NCBI GenBank assembly: GCA_903825395.1
Contig: CAIKAF010000020.1
Span: 95,634-159,633, forward strand
DNA from: an uncultured Flavobacteriales bacterium
GTDB taxonomy: Bacteria; Bacteroidota; Bacteroidia; CAIKAF01
DNA length: 64,000 nt
Direction: 5' to 3'
Shown: piece after piece, positions 25,187-34,405 of the stretch
Layout: the number at the start of each line of letters is the position of its first letter
Position numbering within the stretch: position 1 is the stretch's first letter
Made by a program: the position numbers and the translations under genes
The notes under the pieces: model-generated
Told to the model about the DNA's origin: nothing
The model's input: only the letters and a program-made list of their open reading frames with translations
Database searches by the model: none

Positions 25187-25372
25187 ATGATACCTGCATC
25201 CAATTCCAAAAATACAACAGACTCCGGCCGGAAATTTGATTTTCATCAATACCGCCGACGTGAACCGGCCAAACTAAGTTCCTTTCTTCGCATGCTGGTG
25301 TATGCCATTATTGTTTCAGGCATCGCTTTTGGCTTGCTAGAAATGCTATCCACCCTATCCAAATACTCCTGA
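25187..25372 (+). CDS. Small hypothetical single-span membrane protein
   Basis: 61 aa, from the ATG one base after the dapB stop. The first half is polar and basic (KFDFHQYRRREPAKLSS), the second one hydrophobic helix (MLVYAIIVSGIAFGLLEML). The positive-inside pattern suggests a cytoplasmic N-terminus. The position directly behind dapB supports it being real; no family was recognised. It could also be a chance frame. Confidence 0.5.
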   Translation: MIPASNSKNTTDSGRKFDFHQYRRREPAKLSSFLRMLVYAIIVSGIAFGLLEMLSTLSKYS

Positions 25373-25480
25373 AAAGGCCCAATTCAATTTTGTTCATATC
25401 CTTTGACCCAAAGGATTAAAGTCAAGTTTTATCCCCTGTTCTGTAAGCAACCCAATGGCCCCAAAGGCAGTTAATTTCCC

Positions 25481-25488
25481 TACCTTTG
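25481..25488 (+). promoter_or_regulatory. -7 promoter box TACCTTTG for mutL
   Basis: Exact TAnnTTTG match ending 5 bp before the ATG at 25494. It argues against the longer frame start at 25455. Confidence 0.5.
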
Positions 25489-25493
25489 TTCCA

Positions 25494-27299
25494 ATGATGA
25501 ACGATGAATTGGCAGCACAAGAACATTTGATTCGGGTTTTACCCGATGACGTGGCCAATCAAATTGCCGCAGGAGAGGTCGTTCAGCGCCCTGCAAGCAT
25601 CGTTAAAGAACTGATGGAAAATGCCGTAGATGCCGGTGCTGAACACATAGAATTGACACTCTCAGATGGCGGGTTAACTATGATTAAGGTACGCGACAAC
25701 GGAATGGGGATGTCAGAATGGGATGCACGCCTGGCCTTTGAACGGCACGCTACTTCCAAAATCCACAGCGCCGAGGATTTGTTTGATTTGCATACCAAAG
25801 GATTTAGAGGTGAAGCTCTTCCCAGCATTGCTGCAGTCGCTAAGGTGGAACTTGAAACCTGTAGAAAAGGATTCCCGGGAGTTCGCATCCTGATGGAAAA
25901 TTCCCGATTAATCGAACAAACAGCAGCCCCCGAAATTCAAGGGTCTTGCTTTACCATTAAAAATCTATTTTTCACTGTTCCCGCTCGCCGAAAATTCCTT
26001 AAATCAGAAAAGGTTGAATTAAGCCACATTGTTGAAGAGTTCTTCCGCCTAGCTCTGATTCACCCCAATCTTGGTTTTTCATTGGTCAACAATCAACAAA
26101 CCTTATTTAAACTTCAACCCGCGGGTTTTAAACAGCGAATTGTACAACTCTTCGGACCCAGTTACGCAGAAAAGCTGGTTCCCTTAGAGGAAGATACTTC
26201 TGTTGTTCAATTGCAAGGTTTTATTGTTAAACCAGAGTACGCCCGTAAAACCAGAGGAGAACAATACCTGTTTGTCAACGGTCGCTTTATTAAAAGTCCC
26301 GCCTTTCATCATGCCATCCGAGATTCCTTTGCCGACATGGTTCCTTCCGATGCCCATCCCGGCTATTTTATCGCACTGAATGTGCACCCATCTAGGCTAG
26401 ATGTCAATATTCATCCCACAAAAACAGAAGTTAAGTTTGAAGATGAACGGACCATCTATTCCATTCTCAAATCGGCTGTACGAAGGTCACTCGGAAAATA
26501 CCACGTCGCTCCCTCCATTGATTTTGACCAAGAAGTGGCTTTTGCTGGACATGAACTCCCAAAGCCCGGCGGATTTAAAATTCCCGAGGTGAAGATAGAC
26601 CCCAATTACAATCCATTCCAATCCACCTCCAAAACGCTCTCCAATCCAGATTGGAAACGTTTTTTCGAAGCCCCAACACCTCAGCCTTCAACCACCCCAA
26701 GTCGGTTGATTCCAGATTCTGAGGAGGCATCAGAACCGTTTCGCTGTTTCCAAATTTTGAACAAATACCTGGTCCTTAGATGGCAAGGACAACTGTTGTT
26801 GGTTGACCAGCATCGAGCCCACGAACGGTTTTTGTACGAAACGTTCACCGCTCGAGCTGAACAAGGAAAGGCCCCCACACAAATGGCTCTTTTTCCCGAA
26901 ACCATCGAGGTCCGCCCCGCAGATATGCCCCTCATGGAAGAAATGATTCCACTGCTCAAGAATTTAGGTTTTGATGTGGATGTTTTTGGTCCGGCAGCCA
27001 TTCTTGTTCGCGGTTTTCCGCCGGAAGCCATGGGGCACTCTTTACCTGCTTTAATGGAGAAATTCCTCGAAGATTTTAAACACAATTCTGCTCAATTCGG
27101 GCAGGAACGAGTACATCATTTATACCGCAAAATGGCCAGCAATATGGCCATCAAATCTGGAGTCCTTCTGGATGTGCTTGAAGCTGAAACCCTCATCAAA
27201 AACCTGATGAGCTGCCAAATGCCCTACGTTTCGCTCAGTGGACAACCTGTTATGGTTAAATTTAGCCCTGAAGAACTCAGCGATTTGTTCTCGCGTTAG
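25494..27299 (+). CDS. mutL: DNA mismatch repair protein MutL, endonuclease type
   Basis: 601 aa from ATG 25494 (25497 also possible). The GHKL ATPase domain shows VANQIAAGEVVQRPASIVKEL, MENAVDAGA, VRDNGMGMSE, ATSKI and GFRGEALPSIA. The C-terminal domain carries the metal-dependent nicking motif as DQHRAHERFLYE, and later MASNMAIKSG and SCQMPYVSLSG. So it is the nicking MutL type expected where Dam/MutH is absent. A Pro- and Ser-rich linker lies around 360-400. It is probably monocistronic, with its own promoter. Confidence 0.96.
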   Translation: MMNDELAAQEHLIRVLPDDVANQIAAGEVVQRPASIVKELMENAVDAGAEHIELTLSDGGLTMIKVRDNGMGMSEWDARLAFERHATSKIHSAEDLFDLHTKGFRGEALPSIAAVAKVELETCRKGFPGVRILMENSRLIEQTAAPEIQGSCFTIKNLFFTVPARRKFLKSEKVELSHIVEEFFRLALIHPNLGFSLVNNQQTLFKLQPAGFKQRIVQLFGPSYAEKLVPLEEDTSVVQLQGFIVKPEYARKTRGEQYLFVNGRFIKSPAFHHAIRDSFADMVPSDAHPGYFIALNVHPSRLDVNIHPTKTEVKFEDERTIYSILKSAVRRSLGKYHVAPSIDFDQEVAFAGHELPKPGGFKIPEVKIDPNYNPFQSTSKTLSNPDWKRFFEAPTPQPSTTPSRLIPDSEEASEPFRCFQILNKYLVLRWQGQLLLVDQHRAHERFLYETFTARAEQGKAPTQMALFPETIEVRPADMPLMEEMIPLLKNLGFDVDVFGPAAILVRGFPPEAMGHSLPALMEKFLEDFKHNSAQFGQERVHHLYRKMASNMAIKSGVLLDVLEAETLIKNLMSCQMPYVSLSGQPVMVKFSPEELSDLFSR

Positions 27300-27660
27300 C
27301 TTTCCTCAGCACCCTTTTTTATTGCTTTTATTTTTTTTGTTTCAGGATGCAAAATGGTCTTTCAGCCAATCCTTTAGCCGCTTCAGCACATCAGATTCCC
27401 CTCAAGCCCCTGCCAAGCGTATTCCCATAAATCCTTGCCACAAAATCAATCCAAATTTTCAGTCAGCTCAATGGCTTTGTACAATTTCAAAAATCCAAAA
27501 TCTAGGCCGATTAATCTATTGATTTTTAGATTATAATTAACACTTTCTCACAAAACCTGATTCTCAATTTCTACACATTAGTGCTTAGTTTGCGCTAACG
27601 TTTGAACCAGATTTTACCTATTTCTTAAGCTGTCATTCCATGTAAATCCGAGCTTTCCCT
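27300..27660 (+). other. Intergenic stretch after mutL, no gene seen
   Basis: AT-rich with pyrimidine runs (CCCTTTTTTATTGC and a T8 run near 27333) that might end mutL transcription, but no stable stem precedes them. A short open frame across the mutL end has no recognisable content. No tRNA or repeat element was seen. Confidence 0.5.
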
Positions 27661-27668
27661 TATCTTTG
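27661..27668 (+). promoter_or_regulatory. -7 promoter box TATCTTTG for the rhomboid pair
   Basis: Exact TAnnTTTG match, 4 bp before the ATG at 27673; the message would be leaderless or nearly so. Confidence 0.5.
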
Positions 27669-27672
27669 AAGC

Positions 27673-28311
27673 ATGTACCAAGCACCACGCGGATTTTCCA
27701 TTTTGCCCCCGGTAATTAAAAATTTAATTATCCTCAATGGCATTGTGTATCTGTTCTTCGCCTTTAGCACCCTTCCCGTCATCCAGAATTGGATGATGAA
27801 TTATTTGGCCCTTCATTTCCCTGCTTTTCTGGGCGGATATCACCAATTTTATCCGCATCAGCTGGTTACGTATATGTTTTTACATGACCCATCCTCTTTG
27901 TTTCACCTGATTTTCAATATGTTCGCTCTCTGGATGTTCGGCGCTGCCATTGAAAATATCATGGGCTCCAAACGCTTCCTCTCTCTGTTCTTGTTTAGCG
28001 GCATCGGTGCAGGTTTAATTCACCTCATAATGACCTTTTTTCAATGGACGGAACCGGTTCCCGTAGTGGGTGCCAGTGGAGCCATTTATGGAATTCTGTT
28101 CACTTATGCCTACTTTTTTCCCAATCAGCCTATTTACCTGTATTTTTTTATCCCAGTCAAAGCCAAATACCTAATGGCCGGACTTATTTTGATTGATCTG
28201 TTCTCCGGATTAAGCGGGGGCGGAGATGTCGCTCATTTTGCTCACTTGGGCGGAGTGCTTTCCGGCTGGCTCTTCTTGAATATATATCGATTCAAAAGGA
28301 AACTCTTTTAA
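27673..28311 (+). CDS. Rhomboid intramembrane serine protease (first of two)
   Basis: 212 aa with six helices. HLIFNMFALWMFG supplies the oxyanion Asn (Asn82). The catalytic serine is Ser135 in VVGASGAIYGI and the catalytic histidine His191 in HFAHLGGVLSGW. LHDPSSLFHLIFNM is the usual helix-2 start. It should cleave transmembrane substrates; targets are unknown. It ends 2 bp before a second rhomboid and has its own promoter box. The mutL-rhomboid-rhomboid order is common in Flavobacteriia. Confidence 0.94.
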   Translation: MYQAPRGFSILPPVIKNLIILNGIVYLFFAFSTLPVIQNWMMNYLALHFPAFLGGYHQFYPHQLVTYMFLHDPSSLFHLIFNMFALWMFGAAIENIMGSKRFLSLFLFSGIGAGLIHLIMTFFQWTEPVPVVGASGAIYGILFTYAYFFPNQPIYLYFFIPVKAKYLMAGLILIDLFSGLSGGGDVAHFAHLGGVLSGWLFLNIYRFKRKLF

Positions 28312-28313
28312 CA

Positions 28314-29174
28314 ATGTTAAACACCTCCGAATTCGATATCAAAAAGGACCCGATTCTTCAGCTGCTCGCCATTCAGCTAATGCTCTTTCTGGCCTTTCAA
28401 ATGCTGGCATTCATTGGTCTTCTCTGGAAAGGGCCAGAAGGTCTGCTCATTAAAACCGAGGTGGTTCAATGGTTCGCTCTACCGTACAATGCATCTAGCC
28501 TGATTTGGAAACCCTGGACAATCGTTACTTCCATTCTGGCGCATGAAGGATTTTTTCACTTTCTGTTCAATGGCCTATTTCTTTTTTTCATTGGCAGAAT
28601 GTACCTGATGCTGGTTGATTCCATCAGTATTTTCCCTTTGTTTTTTGCTGCAGGATTGGGTGGAAATATTCTAAGCTGGACGCTGATGCAAAGTCCAGGC
28701 ATGCAATCGTATATGGGAACTGGGATGTTGCTGGGCAGCAGTGGCGCCTTGCTCGGACTCATGGTGGCCTTGGCCCGAATTCAACCCGAACTGCCCATTC
28801 GACTTTTTCTGTTCGGACAAGTTAAACTGAAATTCGTAGCTCTGGCCTATTTGGTTCTCAATATTTTGATGCTGGGTTCCGCCTCAAATCTGGGTGGTAC
28901 TCTTGCTCACCTCGGCGGAGCTGCCGTTGGATTATGGTACGGCTGGAAACGGAGTCAAGGGACCGACCCTTTTCGTGTCTTCTACCGAAAAAGAGCGGAA
29001 TCTCATTTGCAAGTATCTTTCCGTAAGCCCATTTCTGATGAAGCTTTTCTAAGCCAAAAGCAAAAACAACAAGCTACACTCGATGAATTGCTGGAAAAAG
29101 TGCACCGGAAAGGCTTGTCCAGCTTAAGTAAAAGCGAACGAAAACTGCTCGACGAGTATTCAAAAAACAGCTGA
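28314..29174 (+). CDS. Rhomboid protease with C-terminal cytoplasmic extension (second of two)
   Basis: 286 aa. The membrane core has HEGFFHFLFNGLFLFF (Asn86), GSSGALLGLMVALA (Ser143) and TLAHLGGAAVGLWYGW (His199), so the dyad is intact. After residue ~210 comes a charged tail ending LDELLEKVHRKGLSSLSKSERKLLDEYSKNS, a short helical module seen at the end of many Bacteroidota rhomboids. The two genes are cotranscribed. The paralogues are quite different in sequence, suggesting separate substrates. The stop is only 11 bp before the bioB promoter box. Confidence 0.92.
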   Translation: MLNTSEFDIKKDPILQLLAIQLMLFLAFQMLAFIGLLWKGPEGLLIKTEVVQWFALPYNASSLIWKPWTIVTSILAHEGFFHFLFNGLFLFFIGRMYLMLVDSISIFPLFFAAGLGGNILSWTLMQSPGMQSYMGTGMLLGSSGALLGLMVALARIQPELPIRLFLFGQVKLKFVALAYLVLNILMLGSASNLGGTLAHLGGAAVGLWYGWKRSQGTDPFRVFYRKRAESHLQVSFRKPISDEAFLSQKQKQQATLDELLEKVHRKGLSSLSKSERKLLDEYSKNS

Positions 29175-29185
29175 AATAAAAAGGA

Positions 29186-29193
29186 TATCTTTG
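29186..29193 (+). promoter_or_regulatory. -7 promoter box TATCTTTG for the biotin operon
   Basis: Exact TAnnTTTG match, 4 bp before the bioB ATG. No BirA-type palindromic operator could be recognised around it. Confidence 0.5.
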
Positions 29194-29197
29194 AACT

Positions 29198-30220
29198 ATG
29201 AATGAAAGTATGAAATCTGGAATTCGACATTCGAATCCCATCAGAAATACCTGGACCCGAGATGAAATTTCGGCCCTGTACAATAAACCCTTAATGGATT
29301 TGATTTTTGAGGCAGCTTTGGTACATCGGGCTTGGCATGACGGTTCTGAAGTGCAAATGAGTACATTGCTCAGCGTAAAAACCGGAGGTTGCCCTGAAGA
29401 TTGCTCCTACTGCCCTCAGGCGGCTCGATATCAAACAGATGTAAAGGGCACTCCCTTGGTTAATGTGACTGAAATTGTAAGTTCTGCCATGGAAGCCAAA
29501 GAGGCCGGAAGCAGCCGGTTTTGTATGGGGGCCGCTTGGCGTGAAGTGAAAGACAATGTCCACTTTGATCGAATTGTAGATGCAGTTAAGCAAGTCAATG
29601 CCCTGGGAATGGAGGTGTGCTGCACCTTGGGAATGCTCACCAAAGACCAAGCCGACCGCCTTAAGGAGGCCGGTTTACACTCCTACAACCACAACCTAGA
29701 TACCTCGCCCGAATTCTACGATAAGGTCATCGGAACCCGAACTTACCAAGATCGCCTGAATACGCTCGACCACGTTCGTGAAGCAGGTTTAAATGTGTGC
29801 TGTGGTGGCATCGTTGGAATGGGGGAAGAGTCTAAAGATAGGGTAGGGCTGTTGCACACCTTGGCCACGCTTCCCCAGCATCCTGAATCCGTTCCCATCA
29901 ATACCCTGGTCGCAGTCAAAGGAACCCCGCTTCAAAACCAAGAAAAGCTTCCTTTTTGGGAAATGCTTCGCACCATCGCGGTGGCACGCTTGGTCATGCC
30001 CGGAAGTATGGTTCGCCTTTCCGCAGGAAGAACCGATTTATCTGTGGCCGAACAGGCCCTATGTTTTATGGCAGGAGCAAATTCGATTTTTACCGGCGAT
30101 AAGTTGCTGACCACACCCAATCCAGAGTTTCAATCGGATGCAGCTATGTTTGCTCTGCTCGGCCTTACGCCCCGACCTGCTCATAAACCTCAACCCCATT
30201 TAGACCAGGTTCCCGCCTAA
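29198..30220 (+). CDS. bioB: Biotin synthase BioB
   Basis: 340 aa. The radical-SAM cluster motif is GGCPEDCSYCPQAARY (CxxxCxxC). Further signatures are CMGAAWREVKD, VCCTLGMLT, YNHNLDTSPEFY and the [2Fe-2S] site region AGRTDLSVAEQALCFMAGANSIFTGDKLLTT. It inserts sulfur into dethiobiotin. It is first in a five-gene run bioB-bioF-bioD-bioA-ketosynthase with overlapping ends; its TAA shares one base with the bioF ATG. Confidence 0.97.
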   Translation: MNESMKSGIRHSNPIRNTWTRDEISALYNKPLMDLIFEAALVHRAWHDGSEVQMSTLLSVKTGGCPEDCSYCPQAARYQTDVKGTPLVNVTEIVSSAMEAKEAGSSRFCMGAAWREVKDNVHFDRIVDAVKQVNALGMEVCCTLGMLTKDQADRLKEAGLHSYNHNLDTSPEFYDKVIGTRTYQDRLNTLDHVREAGLNVCCGGIVGMGEESKDRVGLLHTLATLPQHPESVPINTLVAVKGTPLQNQEKLPFWEMLRTIAVARLVMPGSMVRLSAGRTDLSVAEQALCFMAGANSIFTGDKLLTTPNPEFQSDAAMFALLGLTPRPAHKPQPHLDQVPA

Positions 30221-31293
30221 TGAATCTATCCGATTTAACCCTTCGGATTCAATCGGCACAACAGGACGGCAGGTTTAAGGTCCTGCCAAATTCATGGCAA
30301 GGACCCGATTTTCAGTCCAATGATGTTTTGGGTTTAGCCCGGAATTCGGCCCTGAAAACACATCTGCTTCAACGGATGCTGAATGAAAATATACCCCTCG
30401 GCGCCGCCGCAAGCCGAAGCATTTCAGGCAATCTGCCCATCTATCAACACTGTGAGTATGCCTTATCACAGTACGCCGGAACCCAAGCCGGAATTTTAAC
30501 CTCCTCGGCTTTTCAAGCCAATGCGCTCTTCTTTTCAACCATCCCCACCCGACATGATCGTATTTTTTACGATAAGTCTGTGCATGCCTCCATGCGTCTG
30601 GCAATACAGCAATCAAAAATTCCTTCTACCGGCTTCCCCCATGCCGATTTTAATGCCTTGGAATCCCTTCTAAAAAAACCGCATGCAGGTCAAACTTATC
30701 TGGCCATTGAATCGGTGTACTCCATGACTGGCTCAATCAGCAATAAGACCGATCTTCAATCCCTGCATCAATCCTATGGCTTCCGTTTGGTGGTAGATGA
30801 GGCACACAGCTTCGGAGTATTAGGACAACAAGGGCTGGGCTGGGCGCTTAAAAAAGACCGCGAAGACTGGATTTTTGCCACGATTATTGGATTTGGTAAA
30901 GCCCTGGGCTCAGCCGGAGGAGGTATTTTGGGAAGCCAAACGCTGATAGAACTGTTAAGCGGTACTGGAAAGGGGTTTATATATTCAACAGGCATTCACC
31001 CCCTGGCCGCCCTACAGGTATCAGAGCTGATGGAATCTCCAGCATGGATTGCAGAAGGAATTACCCAATTGCATAAAAATTTAAACCTGATACATGGTCC
31101 AAAGAAACCCAATTCAGTTCCCTGGATTTTGTATTTGCCTATGCCAAAAAACCGGGAATGGGAAGCTAAATTTGGACTTAAATACCTGACGCCTCCCACG
31201 GTCGATGCCGGCCAAGAAGGATACCGATGTATGGTTCATGCCCACAATACAGAACAGGAATTACTCACCTTAAATGAATGCCTAAGAAGATGA
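30220..31293 (+). CDS. bioF: 8-amino-7-oxononanoate synthase BioF
   Basis: 357 aa, slightly short for the family (about 380-390). PLP-enzyme features are GAAASRSISGN, LVVDEAHSFGVLGQQGLG (Asp and His contacting PLP) and IIGFGKALGSAGGGI (Schiff-base Lys). It condenses a pimeloyl thioester with L-alanine to give KAPA, the first committed step shared by all biotin routes. It overlaps bioD by 4 bp. Whether it takes pimeloyl-ACP or pimeloyl-CoA cannot be read here. Confidence 0.93.
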   Translation: MNLSDLTLRIQSAQQDGRFKVLPNSWQGPDFQSNDVLGLARNSALKTHLLQRMLNENIPLGAAASRSISGNLPIYQHCEYALSQYAGTQAGILTSSAFQANALFFSTIPTRHDRIFYDKSVHASMRLAIQQSKIPSTGFPHADFNALESLLKKPHAGQTYLAIESVYSMTGSISNKTDLQSLHQSYGFRLVVDEAHSFGVLGQQGLGWALKKDREDWIFATIIGFGKALGSAGGGILGSQTLIELLSGTGKGFIYSTGIHPLAALQVSELMESPAWIAEGITQLHKNLNLIHGPKKPNSVPWILYLPMPKNREWEAKFGLKYLTPPTVDAGQEGYRCMVHAHNTEQELLTLNECLRR

Positions 31294-31919
31294 AAAATGG
31301 TTGTTTTGTTTCCGGAATTGGTACCAATGTGGGGAAAACATTTGTAAGTGCTGGCCTGATGATGGCTTCAAATGCCAATTATTTTAAGCCTCTGCAAACG
31401 GGAGCCCCAGATGATTTAGATAGAGATACCATTCAACAATTAACCGATTTACCCCCCTCTCGTTTTCTGCCTGAATGGAACGCGTTTAAAGCTCCATTGT
31501 CTCCTCACAGGGCTGCTTTCCTGGAAGGAAAAAAGCTGGATTTAGACGATGTTCAAATCCCGGAAATGCATAATCCCCTAATTGTGGAAGGGGCCGGAGG
31601 CTTACTCGTACCCCTGAATCCCAGGCAAACGATGTTGGATTTAATTCAGCGATTTAAACTGCCTGTTCTGCTGGTCAGTACAGATTACTTGGGTAGCATC
31701 AATCACACCCTACTTTCCATTCAATGCCTCAAACAAGCACAAATCCAAATAGCTGGTTTGGTGTTTACAGGCAAGCCTTTTGAAGACAATGAGGATATTA
31801 TTGCTCAATTTCATCCCGACTTACAGATTTGGCCCAGGTTAAATCATTTGGATTTTCCATTTAAGAACGGACTTACACAATGGGCATCCTCCATACAACC
31901 ATTTCTTGCCGATCTTTAA
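31290..31919 (+). CDS. bioD: Dethiobiotin synthetase BioD
   Basis: 209 aa from the ATG at 31290 overlapping the bioF stop (ATGA); another ATG lies 12 bp upstream. The P-loop is GIGTNVGKTFVSAGL, followed by catalytic Lys in FKPLQTGAP and VEGAGGLLVPL. It makes the ureido ring of dethiobiotin from DAPA, CO2 and ATP. It ends 6 bp before bioA. Length is near the short end of the family. Confidence 0.94.
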   Translation: MKNGCFVSGIGTNVGKTFVSAGLMMASNANYFKPLQTGAPDDLDRDTIQQLTDLPPSRFLPEWNAFKAPLSPHRAAFLEGKKLDLDDVQIPEMHNPLIVEGAGGLLVPLNPRQTMLDLIQRFKLPVLLVSTDYLGSINHTLLSIQCLKQAQIQIAGLVFTGKPFEDNEDIIAQFHPDLQIWPRLNHLDFPFKNGLTQWASSIQPFLADL

Positions 31920-31925
31920 TGCATC

Positions 31926-33203
31926 ATGGAAAGCTGGAAACTTCTCGATGCCCAATTCCTAAGGCACCCCTTTAGTCACCCCAATGACCAGCAGGATATG
32001 CTGTTCATTCGAAAGGCCGAAGGAGCCTTGCTCATAGATGAATCAGGTAAAACCTACATCGACGCCGTTTCCTCCTGGTGGGTTAATCTCTTTGGACATG
32101 GGCATGAGCCCCTGCTTCAATCCTTGAAAAATCAAGCCGAAACCCTGGCGCATGTCATGTTCAGCGGAATTACGCATCAGCCCGCTTTGGAACTGGCTCA
32201 ACAATTGGTTCAGTTAAAAGGTGGCCCTAAGGGGGCCGTGTTTTTTTCCGATAATGGATCCACAGCCGTAGAGGTAGCCATGAAATTGGCTTGGAATTTT
32301 CGCGCTCAATCTTCTCGAAGTCCAACATGTTTTTGGGCATTTTCGGGGGCTTACCACGGAGATACCTTAGGCGCCATGGCTGCCGGAGAGCGCGATTTGT
32401 TCGTTAAACCCTACGAACATCTGTTGGCTCCGGTTCATTTTTTGGAATACAATCCTCAATCTGGATATGACTTAGATCGGATTCGACAACGCATTAAACA
32501 AGAACACCCCGCTGCCTTTATCTATGAACCACTCCTTCAAGGAGCCGGAGGAATGCGCATGCAATCAGCCAATACCCTCACTCCACTGTTGCAGGTGTTG
32601 AGGGAAGAGGGCGTCTTACTCATTGCAGATGAGGTGTTTACCGGATTTGGCAGAACAGGAACTACACTCGCTTCTGAACAATTGCTAACTCCAGATTTGC
32701 TTTGCATGTCAAAGGCACTGACCGGAGGGTTTTTACCCCTGGGTGCTACGCTTATGTCTCCCGAATTGGCAACCTGGGCCGAACAACCCGACCGGGCAAA
32801 ACGCTTCTATCACGGCCATAGCTTTACGGGTAATCCCATTTCATGTGCCTTAGCACTTGCCACTTTAAACGAATGGCATAGCCCTACTCAGCAACACGCA
32901 TTTTCATCTTTGGTGCAATCGCATGAAAATAAGGCTGCTCAATGGAATCAACGCTTCCCTGAGGCCTCGGCACGGTGCATGGGCTCGGTCTTAGCCATAG
33001 ATTTACCCCGAAATACCTCCGGTTATTTTTATACCGATTCAATTGGACGAGAAGTGTATAAAGCCGGTTTACAAGCCGGTATTTTGTTCCGCCCTCTTGG
33101 AAATGTGCTTTACACGGTGCCGCCGTTGTGTACAAATTCAGACCAATTGAATCAAATTTATCAAGTCATGGAAGACCTGTTGATGCGCTACTCAAAACCA
33201 TGA
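31926..33203 (+). CDS. bioA: Adenosylmethionine-8-amino-7-oxononanoate aminotransferase BioA
   Basis: 425 aa, class III PLP aminotransferase. Signatures are VSSWWVNLFGHGHEPL (BioA-type substrate loop), FFSDNGSTAVEVAMK, LLIADEVFTGFGRTG and LCMSKALTGGFLPLGATL (Schiff-base Lys), with YHGHSFTGNPISCALAL later. It converts KAPA to DAPA using SAM as amino donor. The stop overlaps the ATG of the ketosynthase gene (ATGA). Confidence 0.96.
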   Translation: MESWKLLDAQFLRHPFSHPNDQQDMLFIRKAEGALLIDESGKTYIDAVSSWWVNLFGHGHEPLLQSLKNQAETLAHVMFSGITHQPALELAQQLVQLKGGPKGAVFFSDNGSTAVEVAMKLAWNFRAQSSRSPTCFWAFSGAYHGDTLGAMAAGERDLFVKPYEHLLAPVHFLEYNPQSGYDLDRIRQRIKQEHPAAFIYEPLLQGAGGMRMQSANTLTPLLQVLREEGVLLIADEVFTGFGRTGTTLASEQLLTPDLLCMSKALTGGFLPLGATLMSPELATWAEQPDRAKRFYHGHSFTGNPISCALALATLNEWHSPTQQHAFSSLVQSHENKAAQWNQRFPEASARCMGSVLAIDLPRNTSGYFYTDSIGREVYKAGLQAGILFRPLGNVLYTVPPLCTNSDQLNQIYQVMEDLLMRYSKP

Positions 33204-34252
33204 AACCTATTTTCATACAGGCTGTAGAAGTGGCCGATGGACAAGCCATTTGGCCAGAGGGCACACCTCTTTCACCGTTTTACTGGATGGATGGATGTTG
33301 GAGGCGGCAGGGGATTCAGCTTGAGGCCTACCCTCAAAGCAAATATCCCGATGGTATACAGCTGTTAAACAATATGGCCGATAAGCTGAAGTCCGTCCTA
33401 CAAGCTGGAACTACTGCCGTTTTTTCTGCCAGTTCCAGGGGAGACGAATCCTATCTTTTTAATCAGATTAAAGAACAAAATCCAGATGCGCGCAGCAGTC
33501 CCTTCAGCACGCATGGAGTTTACGCCAGTTCCATGGCCTCTTTTCTGAATATTCCAGCTTCCATCTCAGCTTCGCAAACCTGCAGCAGCTCTGGAATGGC
33601 AATCATAAATGCCATAGCATGGCTGAGGGCTGGGCTCATAGATCAGGCGGTGGTTGCAGCCATTGAACTTCCTGAACATCCTTCTACCATCGCTCTGCTG
33701 AAAAAATCCGGAATATTGAATACCGATCCCGATTCAGGCCCTTGGCCGCTTCGCACTTCAAATTCCGGAATTGGAACGGTGGTAGCCTCGGCGGCCATCG
33801 CTATGGTTTTAACCACAAAGCAACCAGAAAAGGGAATGAAAATATCTGGTTTTGGGTGGGCCATGGAAAGGGCCTCTAGCCCGGCAGGGATTCATCCCTT
33901 GGGCTTGGCATTTCAGGAATCTATGAACCAAGCCTGCCAGCCATTTGGAACTCCCGACCTGATTTTGGCCCACCTTCCCGGAACTAGAAATGGAAATTTG
34001 GCAGAACAATCTGCGATTGATTCTGTATTCAAGTCGCAAAGGCCCAATACTATAGGCACAAAATGGTTCAGCGGTCATGCGCTGGGTGCCTCTACCGCGG
34101 TCAGTATGGTTTGGGCCTGGAAGATGCTGGTTGACCAATGCCGGCCCATGCCGAATCCTGAATCGATCTTGCCCACCTTGCCTCAATCTGTACTGGTAAA
34201 CAGCCAGGGATTCGGCGGGCAGGCAACGTCCATTTTGTTGGAGAAAATCTAA
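33200..34252 (+). CDS. FabF/FabB-like beta-ketoacyl synthase in the biotin operon
   Basis: 350 aa from the ATG at 33200, coupled to bioA; the longer frame reads back into bioA. The full C-H-H set of type I/II ketosynthases is present: Cys128 in ASQTCSSSGMA, His258 in LAHLPGTRNGN and His293 in TKWFSGHALGAS, with Lys288 as well. It is about 60 residues shorter than FabF. Family knowledge says such enzymes extend acyl chains by decarboxylative condensation. Its place at the end of the biotin operon suggests a role in making the pimeloyl chain, but this is inference; no bioC, bioH or bioW is beside it. Confidence 0.88.
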   Translation: MKPIFIQAVEVADGQAIWPEGTPLSPFYWMDGCWRRQGIQLEAYPQSKYPDGIQLLNNMADKLKSVLQAGTTAVFSASSRGDESYLFNQIKEQNPDARSSPFSTHGVYASSMASFLNIPASISASQTCSSSGMAIINAIAWLRAGLIDQAVVAAIELPEHPSTIALLKKSGILNTDPDSGPWPLRTSNSGIGTVVASAAIAMVLTTKQPEKGMKISGFGWAMERASSPAGIHPLGLAFQESMNQACQPFGTPDLILAHLPGTRNGNLAEQSAIDSVFKSQRPNTIGTKWFSGHALGASTAVSMVWAWKMLVDQCRPMPNPESILPTLPQSVLVNSQGFGGQATSILLEKI

Positions 34253-34261
34253 GGAAATGTG

Positions 34262-34405
34262 CGGGGCGGCAGCCGGGCTTTCACCGGTAGCCAACAGCGG
34301 CAGCCTGTCTGTCCAGCGGGCTTGCGTGGGCTCCCAAGGTCGCCTCCGCGCCGCGCGGACAGATAGGCTGCCGGCTATTGGGCTACCCGGTTCAATCCCT
34401 GCCGC
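34262..34405 (+). repeat. Hairpin repeat element, copy D
   Basis: Starts about 10 bp after the ketosynthase stop, in its sense, with gyrB downstream on the same strand. The inner stem is very clear: GGCAGCCTGTCTGTCC (34299-34314) pairs with GGACAGATAGGCTGCC (34357-34372) with one G-T pair. The core reads GGGCTCCCAAGGTCGCC. The outer arms are GCGGC/GCCGC. The flank AATGCCTCA is shared with copy F. Confidence 0.88.

Noticed and set aside
27238..27522. 94-aa frame overlapping the end of mutL
   Set aside because: Overlaps a conserved gene in another frame; composition is low-complexity.
29160..29198. BirA operator or biotin riboswitch upstream of bioB
   Set aside because: No palindrome with the BirA pattern and no room for a long leader between the box and ATG.
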